The position numbers and the translations under genes are program-made. Below are positions 1-5,358 of a stretch of DNA of 5,637 bases, piece after piece. The DNA comes from Hyphomicrobiaceae bacterium (GTDB lineage Bacteria > Pseudomonadota > Alphaproteobacteria > Rhizobiales > Hyphomicrobiaceae). The stretch is taken from contig JAJFHI010000239.1 in the NCBI GenBank assembly GCA_021775715.1, forward strand, positions 1 through 5,637. Direction: 5' to 3'. Every line of letters begins with the position of its first letter. Position 1 is the first letter of the stretch. The notes under the pieces are model-generated. The model was not told the origin of the DNA. It searched no databases and saw only the letters and a list, made by a program, of their open reading frames with translations.

Positions 1-31
1 GGGCTTTGACGATGAGATCCCTGATATCCAT
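1..31 (-). CDS. 5' end of an unidentified gene coupled to the TSUP permease gene (partial, runs off the left edge)
   Basis: Only about ten codons are visible, reading M-D-I-R-D-L-I-V-K-A from the ATG at 31-29. A second in-frame ATG lies one codon upstream (34-32) and overlaps the permease stop codon as ATGA. The Shine-Dalgarno sequence GGAGG (42-38) sits 6 bases before the inner ATG and only 3 before the outer one, so I prefer the inner start. The tight junction implies co-transcription and translational coupling with the permease. Too little sequence is present to identify the product. From memory of alphaproteobacterial gene order, a TIGR02186 (Alph_Pro_TM) membrane protein often follows this kind of permease; that is a guess from context, not from these residues. 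Confidence 0.6.
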   Translation of the reverse strand, partial: MDIRDLIVKA

Positions 32-957
32 CATCCACCTCCAAATGGCGGGGAGATCGAAAACAACTCGTCTGGCTGGGCGATCAGGCTATAGGCGATG
101 CGCAGGCAGACCAGAATAACAAGTGCTGCCAGCATAAACCGAAGTTGTTCACCGCGCAGTCGCTCACCCGCCACCGCACCAAGCTGTGCTCCGATCACGC
201 CGCCTACCATCAACAACATTGCAAGTACGATATCGACCGTTTGGTTTTCAGTTGCATGCAGCACGGTCGTCGCTGCTGTTACGAACACGATCTGGAACAG
301 CGACGTGCCGACGACCACGTTGGTTGGCACTCGCAAAAGATAGATCATGGCAGGTACCATGATGAAACCACCGCCGACGCCCATGATCGCGGCCAGAAAA
401 CCAACAAAAGCACCGATCATTAGCGGCGGGATGGCACTAATGTAGAGTTTTGATTTGTGAAACCGCATTTTGAACGGTAGGCCGTGGATCCAGCTGTGCT
501 GTCCCGAGCGCCGCGAGGACACACGCCCGCCTGCCCGCGTCCGTCGGATGGTATTGACGCTCTCGATCAACATCAAAAATCCGATCACGCCGAGAAATGT
601 CACATAGCTGATAGACACGAAGAGATCGAATTGTCCGGCAGCACGAAGTACCTTCACGACCTGCACGCCAATGATCGAACCTAGAATGCCGCCGATCAAC
701 AACACCACGCCCATTTTGATGTCGACATTGTTACGCCGGTATTGAGCGATGGCACCGGATACAGACGAGGCCACGATTTGCGCAGCCTCCGTGCCAACCG
801 CGACGGCTGGCGGAATGCCCGAGAAGATCAAAAGCGGCGTCATCAAAAATCCGCCACCGACACCAAACAAACCCGACAAGAAACCCACAGCACCGCCCAT
901 GCCGAGAAACACGAATATGTTCACGGACATCTCAGCGATCGGTAAGTAGAAGTTCAT
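31..957 (-). CDS. TSUP family (TauE/SafE, PF01925) membrane permease
   Basis: This is a 308-residue inner-membrane protein made of two homologous halves. Each half opens with a glycine-rich signature, FGVGGGFLMTP at residues 31-41 and MGVGGGFIMVP at 192-202, and each is followed by a VGT motif (GTE at 55-57, GTS at 217-219) and a further helix. About eight hydrophobic segments can be seen (near 13-36, 52-72, 82-103, 112-136, 172-203, 214-236, 242-265 and 272-294), with a basic, hydrophilic loop at roughly 137-170 between the halves. This is the usual internal duplication of TSUP transporters. Known members export sulfite, sulfoacetate or other sulfur or organic anions, but the substrate cannot be read from the sequence. 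I chose the ATG at 957-955; a TTG one codon upstream (960-958) would also be in frame. The start has no clear Shine-Dalgarno sequence and lies just after a strong hairpin. The stop overlaps the next gene's start region, so the two form an operon. Confidence 0.93.
   Translation of the reverse strand: MNFYLPIAEMSVNIFVFLGMGGAVGFLSGLFGVGGGFLMTPLLIFSGIPPAVAVGTEAAQIVASSVSGAIAQYRRNNVDIKMGVVLLIGGILGSIIGVQVVKVLRAAGQFDLFVSISYVTFLGVIGFLMLIESVNTIRRTRAGGRVSSRRSGQHSWIHGLPFKMRFHKSKLYISAIPPLMIGAFVGFLAAIMGVGGGFIMVPAMIYLLRVPTNVVVGTSLFQIVFVTAATTVLHATENQTVDIVLAMLLMVGGVIGAQLGAVAGERLRGEQLRFMLAALVILVCLRIAYSLIAQPDELFSISPPFGGG
38..42 (-). promoter_or_regulatory. Ribosome binding site inside the end of the permease gene
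   Basis: GGAGG on the minus strand lies within the last codons of the permease (the Gly-rich C-terminus) and 6 bases before the ATG at 31-29. It supports that start over the ATG at 34-32, and shows that the downstream gene has its own ribosome binding site as well as coupling by overlap. Confidence 0.65.
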
Positions 958-963
958 CAACGC

Positions 964-990
964 GGCCCGTCGGAGCAGCCGAGACGGGCC
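964..990 (-). repeat. Perfect 8-bp inverted repeat (hairpin) just upstream of the permease start
   Basis: GGCCCGTC (964-971) and GACGGGCC (983-990) are exact reverse complements separated by 11 bases, giving a GC-rich stem that ends 6 bases before the ATG at 957. No T-run follows on either strand, so it is not a typical intrinsic terminator. In the permease mRNA it would occupy the place where a ribosome binding site should be, so it may limit or regulate translation. An operator read as DNA is an alternative. Confidence 0.6.
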
Positions 991-994
991 ACCG

Positions 995-1025
995 ATTATG
1001 TTTGAGCGATCTTCGTGGACGCCAA
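995..1025 (-). promoter_or_regulatory. Candidate promoter for the permease gene (weak)
   Basis: On the minus strand TTGGCG (1025-1020) is followed after 19 bases by CATAAT (1000-995), a 5/6 match to the -10 consensus. Transcription would begin near 988, so almost the whole short leader would be the hairpin at 990-964. The long spacer is a weakness. A second pairing further upstream, TTGGCG (1069-1064) with TTTAGA (1047-1042), has a 16-base spacer but a poorer -10 element. Confidence 0.25.
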
Positions 1026-1120
1026 CCTTAAGCCCGATTGCTCTAAACCAACCGAATTCATAGCGCCAAATTCAGGCTGGCCTGTCTAAGCCAGACCAAG
1101 ACTCTATGATTGTGATCTCA

Positions 1121-1160
1121 GCAATCGCAGCGATTCGACCCCGATACCGGTTCGAATTGC
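1121..1160. repeat. Nested inverted repeats able to form alternative hairpins
   Basis: AATCG-CAG-CGATT (1123-1135) is a small perfect hairpin. It shares bases with a second one, in which ATTCGA (1133-1138) pairs with TCGAAT (1152-1157) across an imperfect CC/GG inner stem. The outer ends GCAAT (1121-1125) and ATTGC (1156-1160) are also complementary. The two structures exclude each other. The role is unknown; the position is upstream of the permease gene and downstream of the PodJ-like terminator. Confidence 0.45.
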
Positions 1161-1308
1161 TCTCTAAGGCGAAGACGCCACTCCCCTAACCAACTGTCAT
1201 GCCCCGAAGCCTCGCGACGGTCAATGCGACCTTTGCGGATTCTGTACCGCCTCCCAACTCCGTTGTCGCCACTTTCCCATAGCCACAAGACCGACAACCG
1301 CACCGCTC

Positions 1309-1343
1309 AAAAAAACGCCCGGCGGCCTTAAGGCTACCGGGCG
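1309..1343 (-). terminator. Rho-independent terminator of the PodJ-like gene
   Basis: On the minus strand CGCCCGG (1343-1337) pairs with CCGGGCG (1322-1316). Inside, after a 2x2 internal loop, GCC-TTAA-GGC (1334-1325) forms a second small stem, and seven T residues (1315-1309) follow directly. It lies 55 bases past the stop codon at 1399, so it ends the PodJ-like transcript and separates it from the permease gene. It has no comparable T-run on the plus strand. Confidence 0.87.
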
Positions 1344-1398
1344 GTGTTTATTGTGTTTGAGTGTAAGGGCAAATGCGGTGTCGACGTGCAGATCTGCC

Positions 1399-4300
1399 TT
1401 AATTGATGTAGTTGGCGCCCGCAGAATTGTTTTTCCATGCTTGGCCAGCGGCGTGCGCATCGTTGACGATCCGGTCCGATTTCTTGCGGCGGAAGCGGCG
1501 CACCAACGTTTCAGCACTCGCAAGCTCGGCTGTATCCAGTTTGGCAATCACCGCGTCCCGACGGCGACCAGCTTCGGCATCGCCACCTTTGGCCGCAAGA
1601 ACAAAGTACTTGTAAGCTTGCTGTAGATCTTTTGGAACACCAAGGCCGTTTTCATAGAGCACTGCAAGGTTGAACTGGCTATCGGCCAGGCCTCGATCCG
1701 ACGCACCTGAGAACCAATGTGCCGCTGTTGTGTAGTCTGGCGACTTGCCGATTGGATTTGCGCTCAGGACCGCCAGGTTGTGCATGGCCTTCATGCTGCC
1801 CTGCTCTGCAGCGCGACGATACCACGTCTGGGCGCGTGACGTGTCTTTACTGACGCCGAGGCCGCGCTCGTAAAGAGTTCCGAGGCGATACTGAGATTGA
1901 GCGAAGCCCTGCTGAGCCGATCGCTTAAACCAGTTAGCCGCTTCAGCGTAGTCTTGCGCGTTACCTCTGCCCTGCGCCAAACGCGTGGCAACTTGAAATT
2001 GCGCTGACGGATTTCCTTTTGCCGCCGCCAGACGCAACGACAAAGGTCCGACTTTTGCTGGTGCAAGACCAAGAGCACGGCGGGCACCACCTTTGATAAG
2101 CGGTTTGCGCTGCTCTGTCTTTTCGGCTGCCTCGTCGTCCTCATTCGACAGCGAAGCCGGCGTTGCCGGAACGGCATACTTTCCAAGTTTGACCGAACGT
2201 GTTGCCAGATCTTCACGCTCTTGAAGGCGGTTAACCTGATGTTGTGTCAACTTACGACCGGAGTCATAAATCGTCATGCCTGCGGGTGGGCGATCAACGA
2301 AGCTTGAGGCAAGCAAATTTGCCGCCGCTGCATCGTCAACAATCTGTCCTTTATAACTGTCGTCGGCCATGGCTGCGCGCCGCGCTTGGCCATCGGTCGC
2401 TGGAGTGCCCGGCTTGACACCTGGGCGAACGTTAGCCGGGTCGATTACGTCGTCTTTGTATGACCGAGTACCGGCGACTGCGTTCTTGTCGTCATCACCG
2501 GGCGTCGTGGAAACAATCGCCCTGTCACCCTTTTTTCCGGCGAGTAGATCCATGCCAAGAGGCAGGTCCATCACCAAGGCAATAGCAGGGATCGTACACA
2601 TGGCAACAAACATGTTGACGATCAGTTTGCGCTTGGTCAGCCCGAATAGCCCGCCGCTCTTTGCTGGCACGTCATCGTTGGCGTCATCGGGCGCACCGGC
2701 ACCGCTCTTCGACTTTCGCAAGAAGCTCAGGCCAAGACCGCCCTTCTTCTCTTTCGCCGCATCCATCGCCCTTCCTTCATTAGCAGCAGCGTCCAGCTTG
2801 GCGCGCTGCTCGTTGGCGATCTGTTCCTGCCGAACCCTCAGGTTCTCACGCATTTGCTGAATGCTACTGTCACGCTGCGCCTTTGGCTTTTCGCGTGGCG
2901 GCAAAGGCTCTCCGATCGCGGGCGCTGCTTTAAGTGCTTCCGGTTCATCGAAATCGGGTCCCGTATCGGCGACTGTTGGCGGCGGCAAGTCCATTTCTGG
3001 GACTGACACCGCAGGGATCTCCGGCCGCGGTGGCGACTGCGGCAGATCTCCAAGTTCACTGATCGGATCGTCATCATAGTCTGTTTCGCCTGGCACCATG
3101 GAAAACGGCGAAACGGCCGGATCGTCCTGCATACTGGATGGATCTTTGCTGATGCTGACTTCAGCTTCATACCCAGGCGGCACCCCATGCTCATCAAAGG
3201 CCTGCTCGGAAAACGGCAATGGTGTCTCCGGCATGTGCGGCGTAGCAAGATCTTCCAAGCGTGCTTCATAGCCTTCGGCAGTGCTTGGTGTTTCAAAGTC
3301 TTGCGCCTCGCCCATTGGCGGCAGCTCGGAAGCAGGGGGGACCAAATCGGCCACATGTGCCTGCATCATCGGCGGCTGCTGCACGGGTTGAGCTGTTTGA
3401 TGAACACCTAACTCAATCGCATCCACACGATCAAGCACGCGGATCATAGCCTGCTGCATCGTTTCCAATATCGACTGCGATTCAATCTCGCCCTGACGGC
3501 GTTCATCCATGAAGCCGTGCAAAGCGTGTTGCAGGTCCGCCATCATCTCGTGTTGCGTACCAGGCATTGCTGACTGATCAATTGCAGCCAATCTCATAGC
3601 GGCTTTCTCAGCTGCAGCAATCGCCACTTCTTCGACGATTTCCGGCGATAAATTTCCGGACATGCCAACGAATTCACCGAGATGTTCGTCCGACAGGCGC
3701 TCCATGACAGCGGTCAATTGACCTTCGATGGAATCGAGCTTTACGAATTTGGATTGCGCTTCCTCAAGATGCGTATTGATTTCATTGATCTGTGCTTCAA
3801 CGATTCTGAGACCACCAACGTCTGAGCGGGTCGCAACATCTTGAATCGCAGCTGAGAACCCTTCTTCGAGCTTATCGAGACGCAACGTCAGGGAATTCAG
3901 GGCCGCACCGCCAGCACTGGAGCCGCTGTTGTCTTCGATACGGCGGGCAATTTCCGCAAACCTGTCTTCCAGCCATTCCTTCTCCGGCACCGTAGATGGA
4001 GCAGCTCCCTCGGCTTGGGCACTTGCAAAAACGGGCGGCGGATCATCAAAAGACATGGGTGCGGGAGCAGCGTTTGTGAGCTCGTCTGCTGTGTTGTCGA
4101 AGTCGACGCCCGAACTCGCTTCAACAGCGAGGTCAAATTCGTCCTCAAGGTCTCCATCGAATTGAGAGGCATCATCTGTGCTCTCAGTGCCGAATTCGAT
4201 CTCGTCGGCGCTTGCAAGGCTCGAAGGCTTTGGCGAACCGACAATTTCTTCATGAGCCGGAACCGTGCTGAAGCTGGGCGCGTCTGGGTCCGGCATCGGG

Positions 4301-4857
4301 CCTGTGTAGCCGGCTTCGCCAGTTTCGTAGATCCGCGCCAAGGCATCGGCAGAAACCGCATCCCAAGGATTATTTGGATCGTCTTCTTCTGCCTCGCTGC
4401 TGCCGACAACATCAAATGGATCGAAATTACTTTCTGATGGCAATTGTCCCGCACCAACTTGGGAAGCCTCAGTTATGTCAGAAGGTGTCGTTGCCGACAT
4501 CAAGGCTACCGGGGCTTCGACTGCGGTTTCCGGGAGGGGAGCCGCTGGTGTTGCATGGTCGCCACCGGCTTCTGCAACGCGTTGCGATAATTGGCTCAGA
4601 CCATTTTTAATATTTTGCAGGGCAGGCCGATAGGCTTCAGGCACGTTGTAGCGTGCGATGTGGGCCTCGGCACCAAGCGTGGCAAGCCGGTCCTGCATTT
4701 GTTGCAAAACGCCAGCGTGGAGGCGTTCTTCACCACGCAACTGCGTTGTGATTGTCTGCACAATGTCCCGAAGATCGTTTTGAACAGCCGTTGCGCCTGT
4801 GGAGGTCGCTTTCGATGCGGGCTCTCCGTTCGGCGAGTTATGATCGTTGTTGGACAT
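1399..4857 (-). CDS. PodJ-like polar organising protein with a C-terminal Sel1-repeat domain
   Basis: This 1152-residue protein is probably anchored in the inner membrane with a long cytoplasmic N-terminus. Residues 27-65 look helical. Residues 100-290 and 486-660 are low-complexity, acidic and rich in Pro, Ser and Ala. Residues about 293-395 and 405-482 look coiled-coil (for example LDRVDAIE at 475-482), and 660-705 form a charged Gln/Arg/Glu/Lys-rich helix. A basic stretch (702-744, KEKK, RKSK, TKRK) precedes a single transmembrane helix at about 744-763, so the C-terminus should be periplasmic. Four Sel1 repeats of exactly 36 residues follow: 949-984, 985-1020, 1021-1056 (degenerate, without the usual GLGV) and 1057-1092. 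The tail contains VNDAHAAGQAWK (1131-1142). The order coiled coil, disordered Pro/acidic region, one membrane span, Sel1 repeats is that of PodJ, the alphaproteobacterial cell-pole factor, and the Sel1 part and tail recall rhizobial PodJ proteins. It has no C-terminal peptidoglycan-binding domain. I chose ATG 4857 (weak GGGA ribosome binding site at 4867-4864); GTG 4890 would add 11 unlikely residues and has no Shine-Dalgarno sequence. It stands alone with its own terminator. The coding call is firm; the role is inferred from architecture. Confidence 0.92.
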   Translation of the reverse strand: MSNNDHNSPNGEPASKATSTGATAVQNDLRDIVQTITTQLRGEERLHAGVLQQMQDRLATLGAEAHIARYNVPEAYRPALQNIKNGLSQLSQRVAEAGGDHATPAAPLPETAVEAPVALMSATTPSDITEASQVGAGQLPSESNFDPFDVVGSSEAEEDDPNNPWDAVSADALARIYETGEAGYTGPMPDPDAPSFSTVPAHEEIVGSPKPSSLASADEIEFGTESTDDASQFDGDLEDEFDLAVEASSGVDFDNTADELTNAAPAPMSFDDPPPVFASAQAEGAAPSTVPEKEWLEDRFAEIARRIEDNSGSSAGGAALNSLTLRLDKLEEGFSAAIQDVATRSDVGGLRIVEAQINEINTHLEEAQSKFVKLDSIEGQLTAVMERLSDEHLGEFVGMSGNLSPEIVEEVAIAAAEKAAMRLAAIDQSAMPGTQHEMMADLQHALHGFMDERRQGEIESQSILETMQQAMIRVLDRVDAIELGVHQTAQPVQQPPMMQAHVADLVPPASELPPMGEAQDFETPSTAEGYEARLEDLATPHMPETPLPFSEQAFDEHGVPPGYEAEVSISKDPSSMQDDPAVSPFSMVPGETDYDDDPISELGDLPQSPPRPEIPAVSVPEMDLPPPTVADTGPDFDEPEALKAAPAIGEPLPPREKPKAQRDSSIQQMRENLRVRQEQIANEQRAKLDAAANEGRAMDAAKEKKGGLGLSFLRKSKSGAGAPDDANDDVPAKSGGLFGLTKRKLIVNMFVAMCTIPAIALVMDLPLGMDLLAGKKGDRAIVSTTPGDDDKNAVAGTRSYKDDVIDPANVRPGVKPGTPATDGQARRAAMADDSYKGQIVDDAAAANLLASSFVDRPPAGMTIYDSGRKLTQHQVNRLQEREDLATRSVKLGKYAVPATPASLSNEDDEAAEKTEQRKPLIKGGARRALGLAPAKVGPLSLRLAAAKGNPSAQFQVATRLAQGRGNAQDYAEAANWFKRSAQQGFAQSQYRLGTLYERGLGVSKDTSRAQTWYRRAAEQGSMKAMHNLAVLSANPIGKSPDYTTAAHWFSGASDRGLADSQFNLAVLYENGLGVPKDLQQAYKYFVLAAKGGDAEAGRRRDAVIAKLDTAELASAETLVRRFRRKKSDRIVNDAHAAGQAWKNNSAGANYIN

Positions 4858-5047
4858 AGTCTTTCCCGTCAGCCCCCAAAAAACTTGCACAGCTCATGCG
4901 CAACGACATCAGGTGGTCCCCCTGCTGAAGACCCGACGAGGCAGGTTGGTTCTGCTTTCGCCATACCGTGCGTCGCAACACGTGCAAAAAATCGGTCCAG
5001 ACGCGGTACGGACAAAAAACCGAACAGTGCGAAGTTCTCAGCACGCA

Positions 5048-5063
5048 GTAAACAGATGGTTAA
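5048..5063 (-). promoter_or_regulatory. Near-consensus CtrA binding box upstream of the PodJ-like gene
   Basis: On the minus strand the sequence is TTAACCATCTGTTTAC: TTAA, then exactly 7 bases, then TTTAC. The CtrA consensus is TTAA-N7-TTAAC, so this is one mismatch off, and the first half also gives TTAACCAT, a form common in Hyphomicrobiales. It is 191 bases upstream of the PodJ-like start codon. CtrA is the cell-cycle master regulator of alphaproteobacteria and polarity genes are typical targets. Binding here is an inference from the motif. Confidence 0.5.
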
Positions 5064-5100
5064 GCCGGTCCCGAACACTGCAAATTGAGCTAAAAGACTG

Positions 5101-5159
5101 CAAATATTGTGGCGAATCAGTCGTCAATACCCAATGTCAACACCCAAAATAGCAGTCAA
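5101..5159 (-). promoter_or_regulatory. Candidate promoter region of the PodJ-like gene with three TTGAC motifs
   Basis: Reading toward the PodJ-like gene there are TTGACT (5159-5154), TTGACA (5140-5135, a perfect -35 hexamer) and TTGACG (5127-5122). No good -10 element sits at the ideal distance: TTGACA with a 17-base spacer meets ATTCGC, while TTGACG with a 15-base spacer meets TATTTG (5106-5101). The AT-rich patch AATATTTG (5108-5101) is the most likely melting site. Transcription from here would give a leader of about 240 bases. The exact promoter is uncertain. Confidence 0.3.
5113..5124. repeat. First copy of the 12-bp direct repeat CGAATCAGTCGT
   Basis: It is identical to 5174-5185, 61 bases away and in the same orientation. 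It contains GAATC (5114-5118), a GANTC site methylated by CcrM in this class of bacteria, and its end overlaps the TTGACG motif at 5127-5122. Confidence 0.6.
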
Positions 5160-5173
5160 AACGCAACCAAAAA

Positions 5174-5185
5174 CGAATCAGTCGT
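5174..5185. repeat. Second copy of the 12-bp direct repeat CGAATCAGTCGT
   Basis: This copy is exact, with GAATC at 5175-5179. Flanking bases differ from those of the first copy, so the match is confined to the 12-mer, as expected of a binding site rather than a recent duplication. A 9-bp partial match (AATCAGTCG, 5431-5439) lies inside the next gene and is probably chance. Confidence 0.6.
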
Positions 5186-5219
5186 GCGACCTAGAACCCT
5201 GACTGTCCCCTCAAGAGAA

Positions 5220-5236
5220 ATGTCGCCCTCCGACAT
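5220..5236. repeat. Perfect palindrome ATGTCG-N5-CGACAT
   Basis: Two exact 6-bp arms (5220-5225 and 5231-5236) flank CCCTC. No T-run follows, so it is not a terminator. Its size and symmetry suit a dimeric regulator's operator upstream of the exported-protein gene, about 50 bases before the candidate promoter. Confidence 0.45.
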
Positions 5237-5287
5237 GCGTTGCTTAATCATTGTCGTGTTCAGGGCTTACAGTAGAGGGAGGAAGGC

Positions 5288-5316
5288 TTGCCGGGTTCGC
5301 AACTGCGACATACAGA
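5288..5316 (+). promoter_or_regulatory. Candidate promoter of the exported-protein gene (weak)
   Basis: TTGCCG (5288-5293) is followed after 17 bases by TACAGA (5311-5316). The spacing is ideal, but the hexamers match the consensus at only 4/6 and 3/6. A start near 5323 would give a leader of about 35 bases before the ATG at 5359. Confidence 0.3.
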
Positions 5317-5346
5317 TAGTCGGTACAGCCAAGTGCACGCCAAAAC

Positions 5347-5351
5347 AGGAG
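5347..5351 (+). promoter_or_regulatory. Ribosome binding site of the exported-protein gene
   Basis: AGGAG ends 7 bases before the ATG at 5359, an ideal spacing. It fixes the start of a gene that has no stop inside the window. Confidence 0.8.
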
Positions 5352-5358
5352 AACAGCC

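Larger units (their letters stand above)
958..1398. other. Intergenic region between the permease and the PodJ-like gene; no gene seen
   Basis: This 441-base gap holds, in order, the hairpin before the permease start, a candidate permease promoter, a short inverted repeat CTGGC/GCCAG (1077-1094), nested inverted repeats at 1121-1160, and the terminator of the PodJ-like gene at 1309-1343. Three GANTC sites (1100-1104, 1132-1136, 1238-1242) fall in it. A 10-bp palindrome GCAGATCTGC (1388-1397) lies just after the PodJ-like stop codon. Open frames here are short, lack ribosome binding sites and resemble nothing I recognise. Confidence 0.7.
4858..5358. other. Divergent intergenic region between the PodJ-like gene and the exported-protein gene; no gene seen
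   Basis: These 501 bases carry the upstream regions of both divergent genes. They hold a CtrA-like box (5048-5063), two copies of a 12-bp repeat with GANTC sites (5113-5124, 5174-5185), three TTGAC motifs facing the PodJ-like gene (5122-5159), a perfect palindrome (5220-5236) and a candidate promoter and ribosome binding site for the plus-strand gene. Three CAAAAAA tracts (4877-4883, 4985-4991, 5013-5019) lie in the PodJ-like leader. The part from about 5085 to 5180 is visibly AT-richer than its surroundings. Open frames here have no ribosome binding site and run out of frame into the neighbouring genes. Confidence 0.7.

Noticed and set aside
1121..1210. tRNA-like pieces on both strands (AGTTGGTTAG, GGTTCGAATTG, GGGGTCGAATC)
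   Set aside because: They resemble D-loop and T-loop motifs, but no acceptor stem, anticodon arm or correct T-stem could be assembled around them; a tRNAscan run would settle it.
1118..1303. Minus-strand frame of 61 codons in the intergenic gap
   Set aside because: No ribosome binding site, odd composition (many Arg and Trp), no recognisable domain, and it starts just past the PodJ-like terminator.
1221..1547. Minus-strand frame of 108 codons overlapping the end of the PodJ-like gene
   Set aside because: It overlaps the well-supported coding frame and crosses its terminator hairpin; the part outside has no protein-like character.
2369..2860. Plus-strand frame of 163 codons opposite the PodJ-like gene
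   Set aside because: Ser/Ala/Pro-rich antisense shadow of a low-complexity coding region; no ribosome binding site or known domain.
3897..4457. Minus-strand frame of 186 codons inside the PodJ-like gene
   Set aside because: It is an alternative frame of the same strand, rich in Arg/Ser/Leu, fully inside the main gene.
4858..4890. GTG at 4890 as the PodJ-like start, adding 11 residues
   Set aside because: No Shine-Dalgarno sequence precedes it, and the added residues (Trp/Phe/Leu-rich) do not fit the hydrophilic N-terminus; ATG 4857 has at least a weak site.
4591..5088. Plus-strand frame of 165 codons spanning the PodJ-like start
   Set aside because: It covers the antisense of the gene's N-terminus and the regulatory region; no Shine-Dalgarno sequence and no recognisable protein features.
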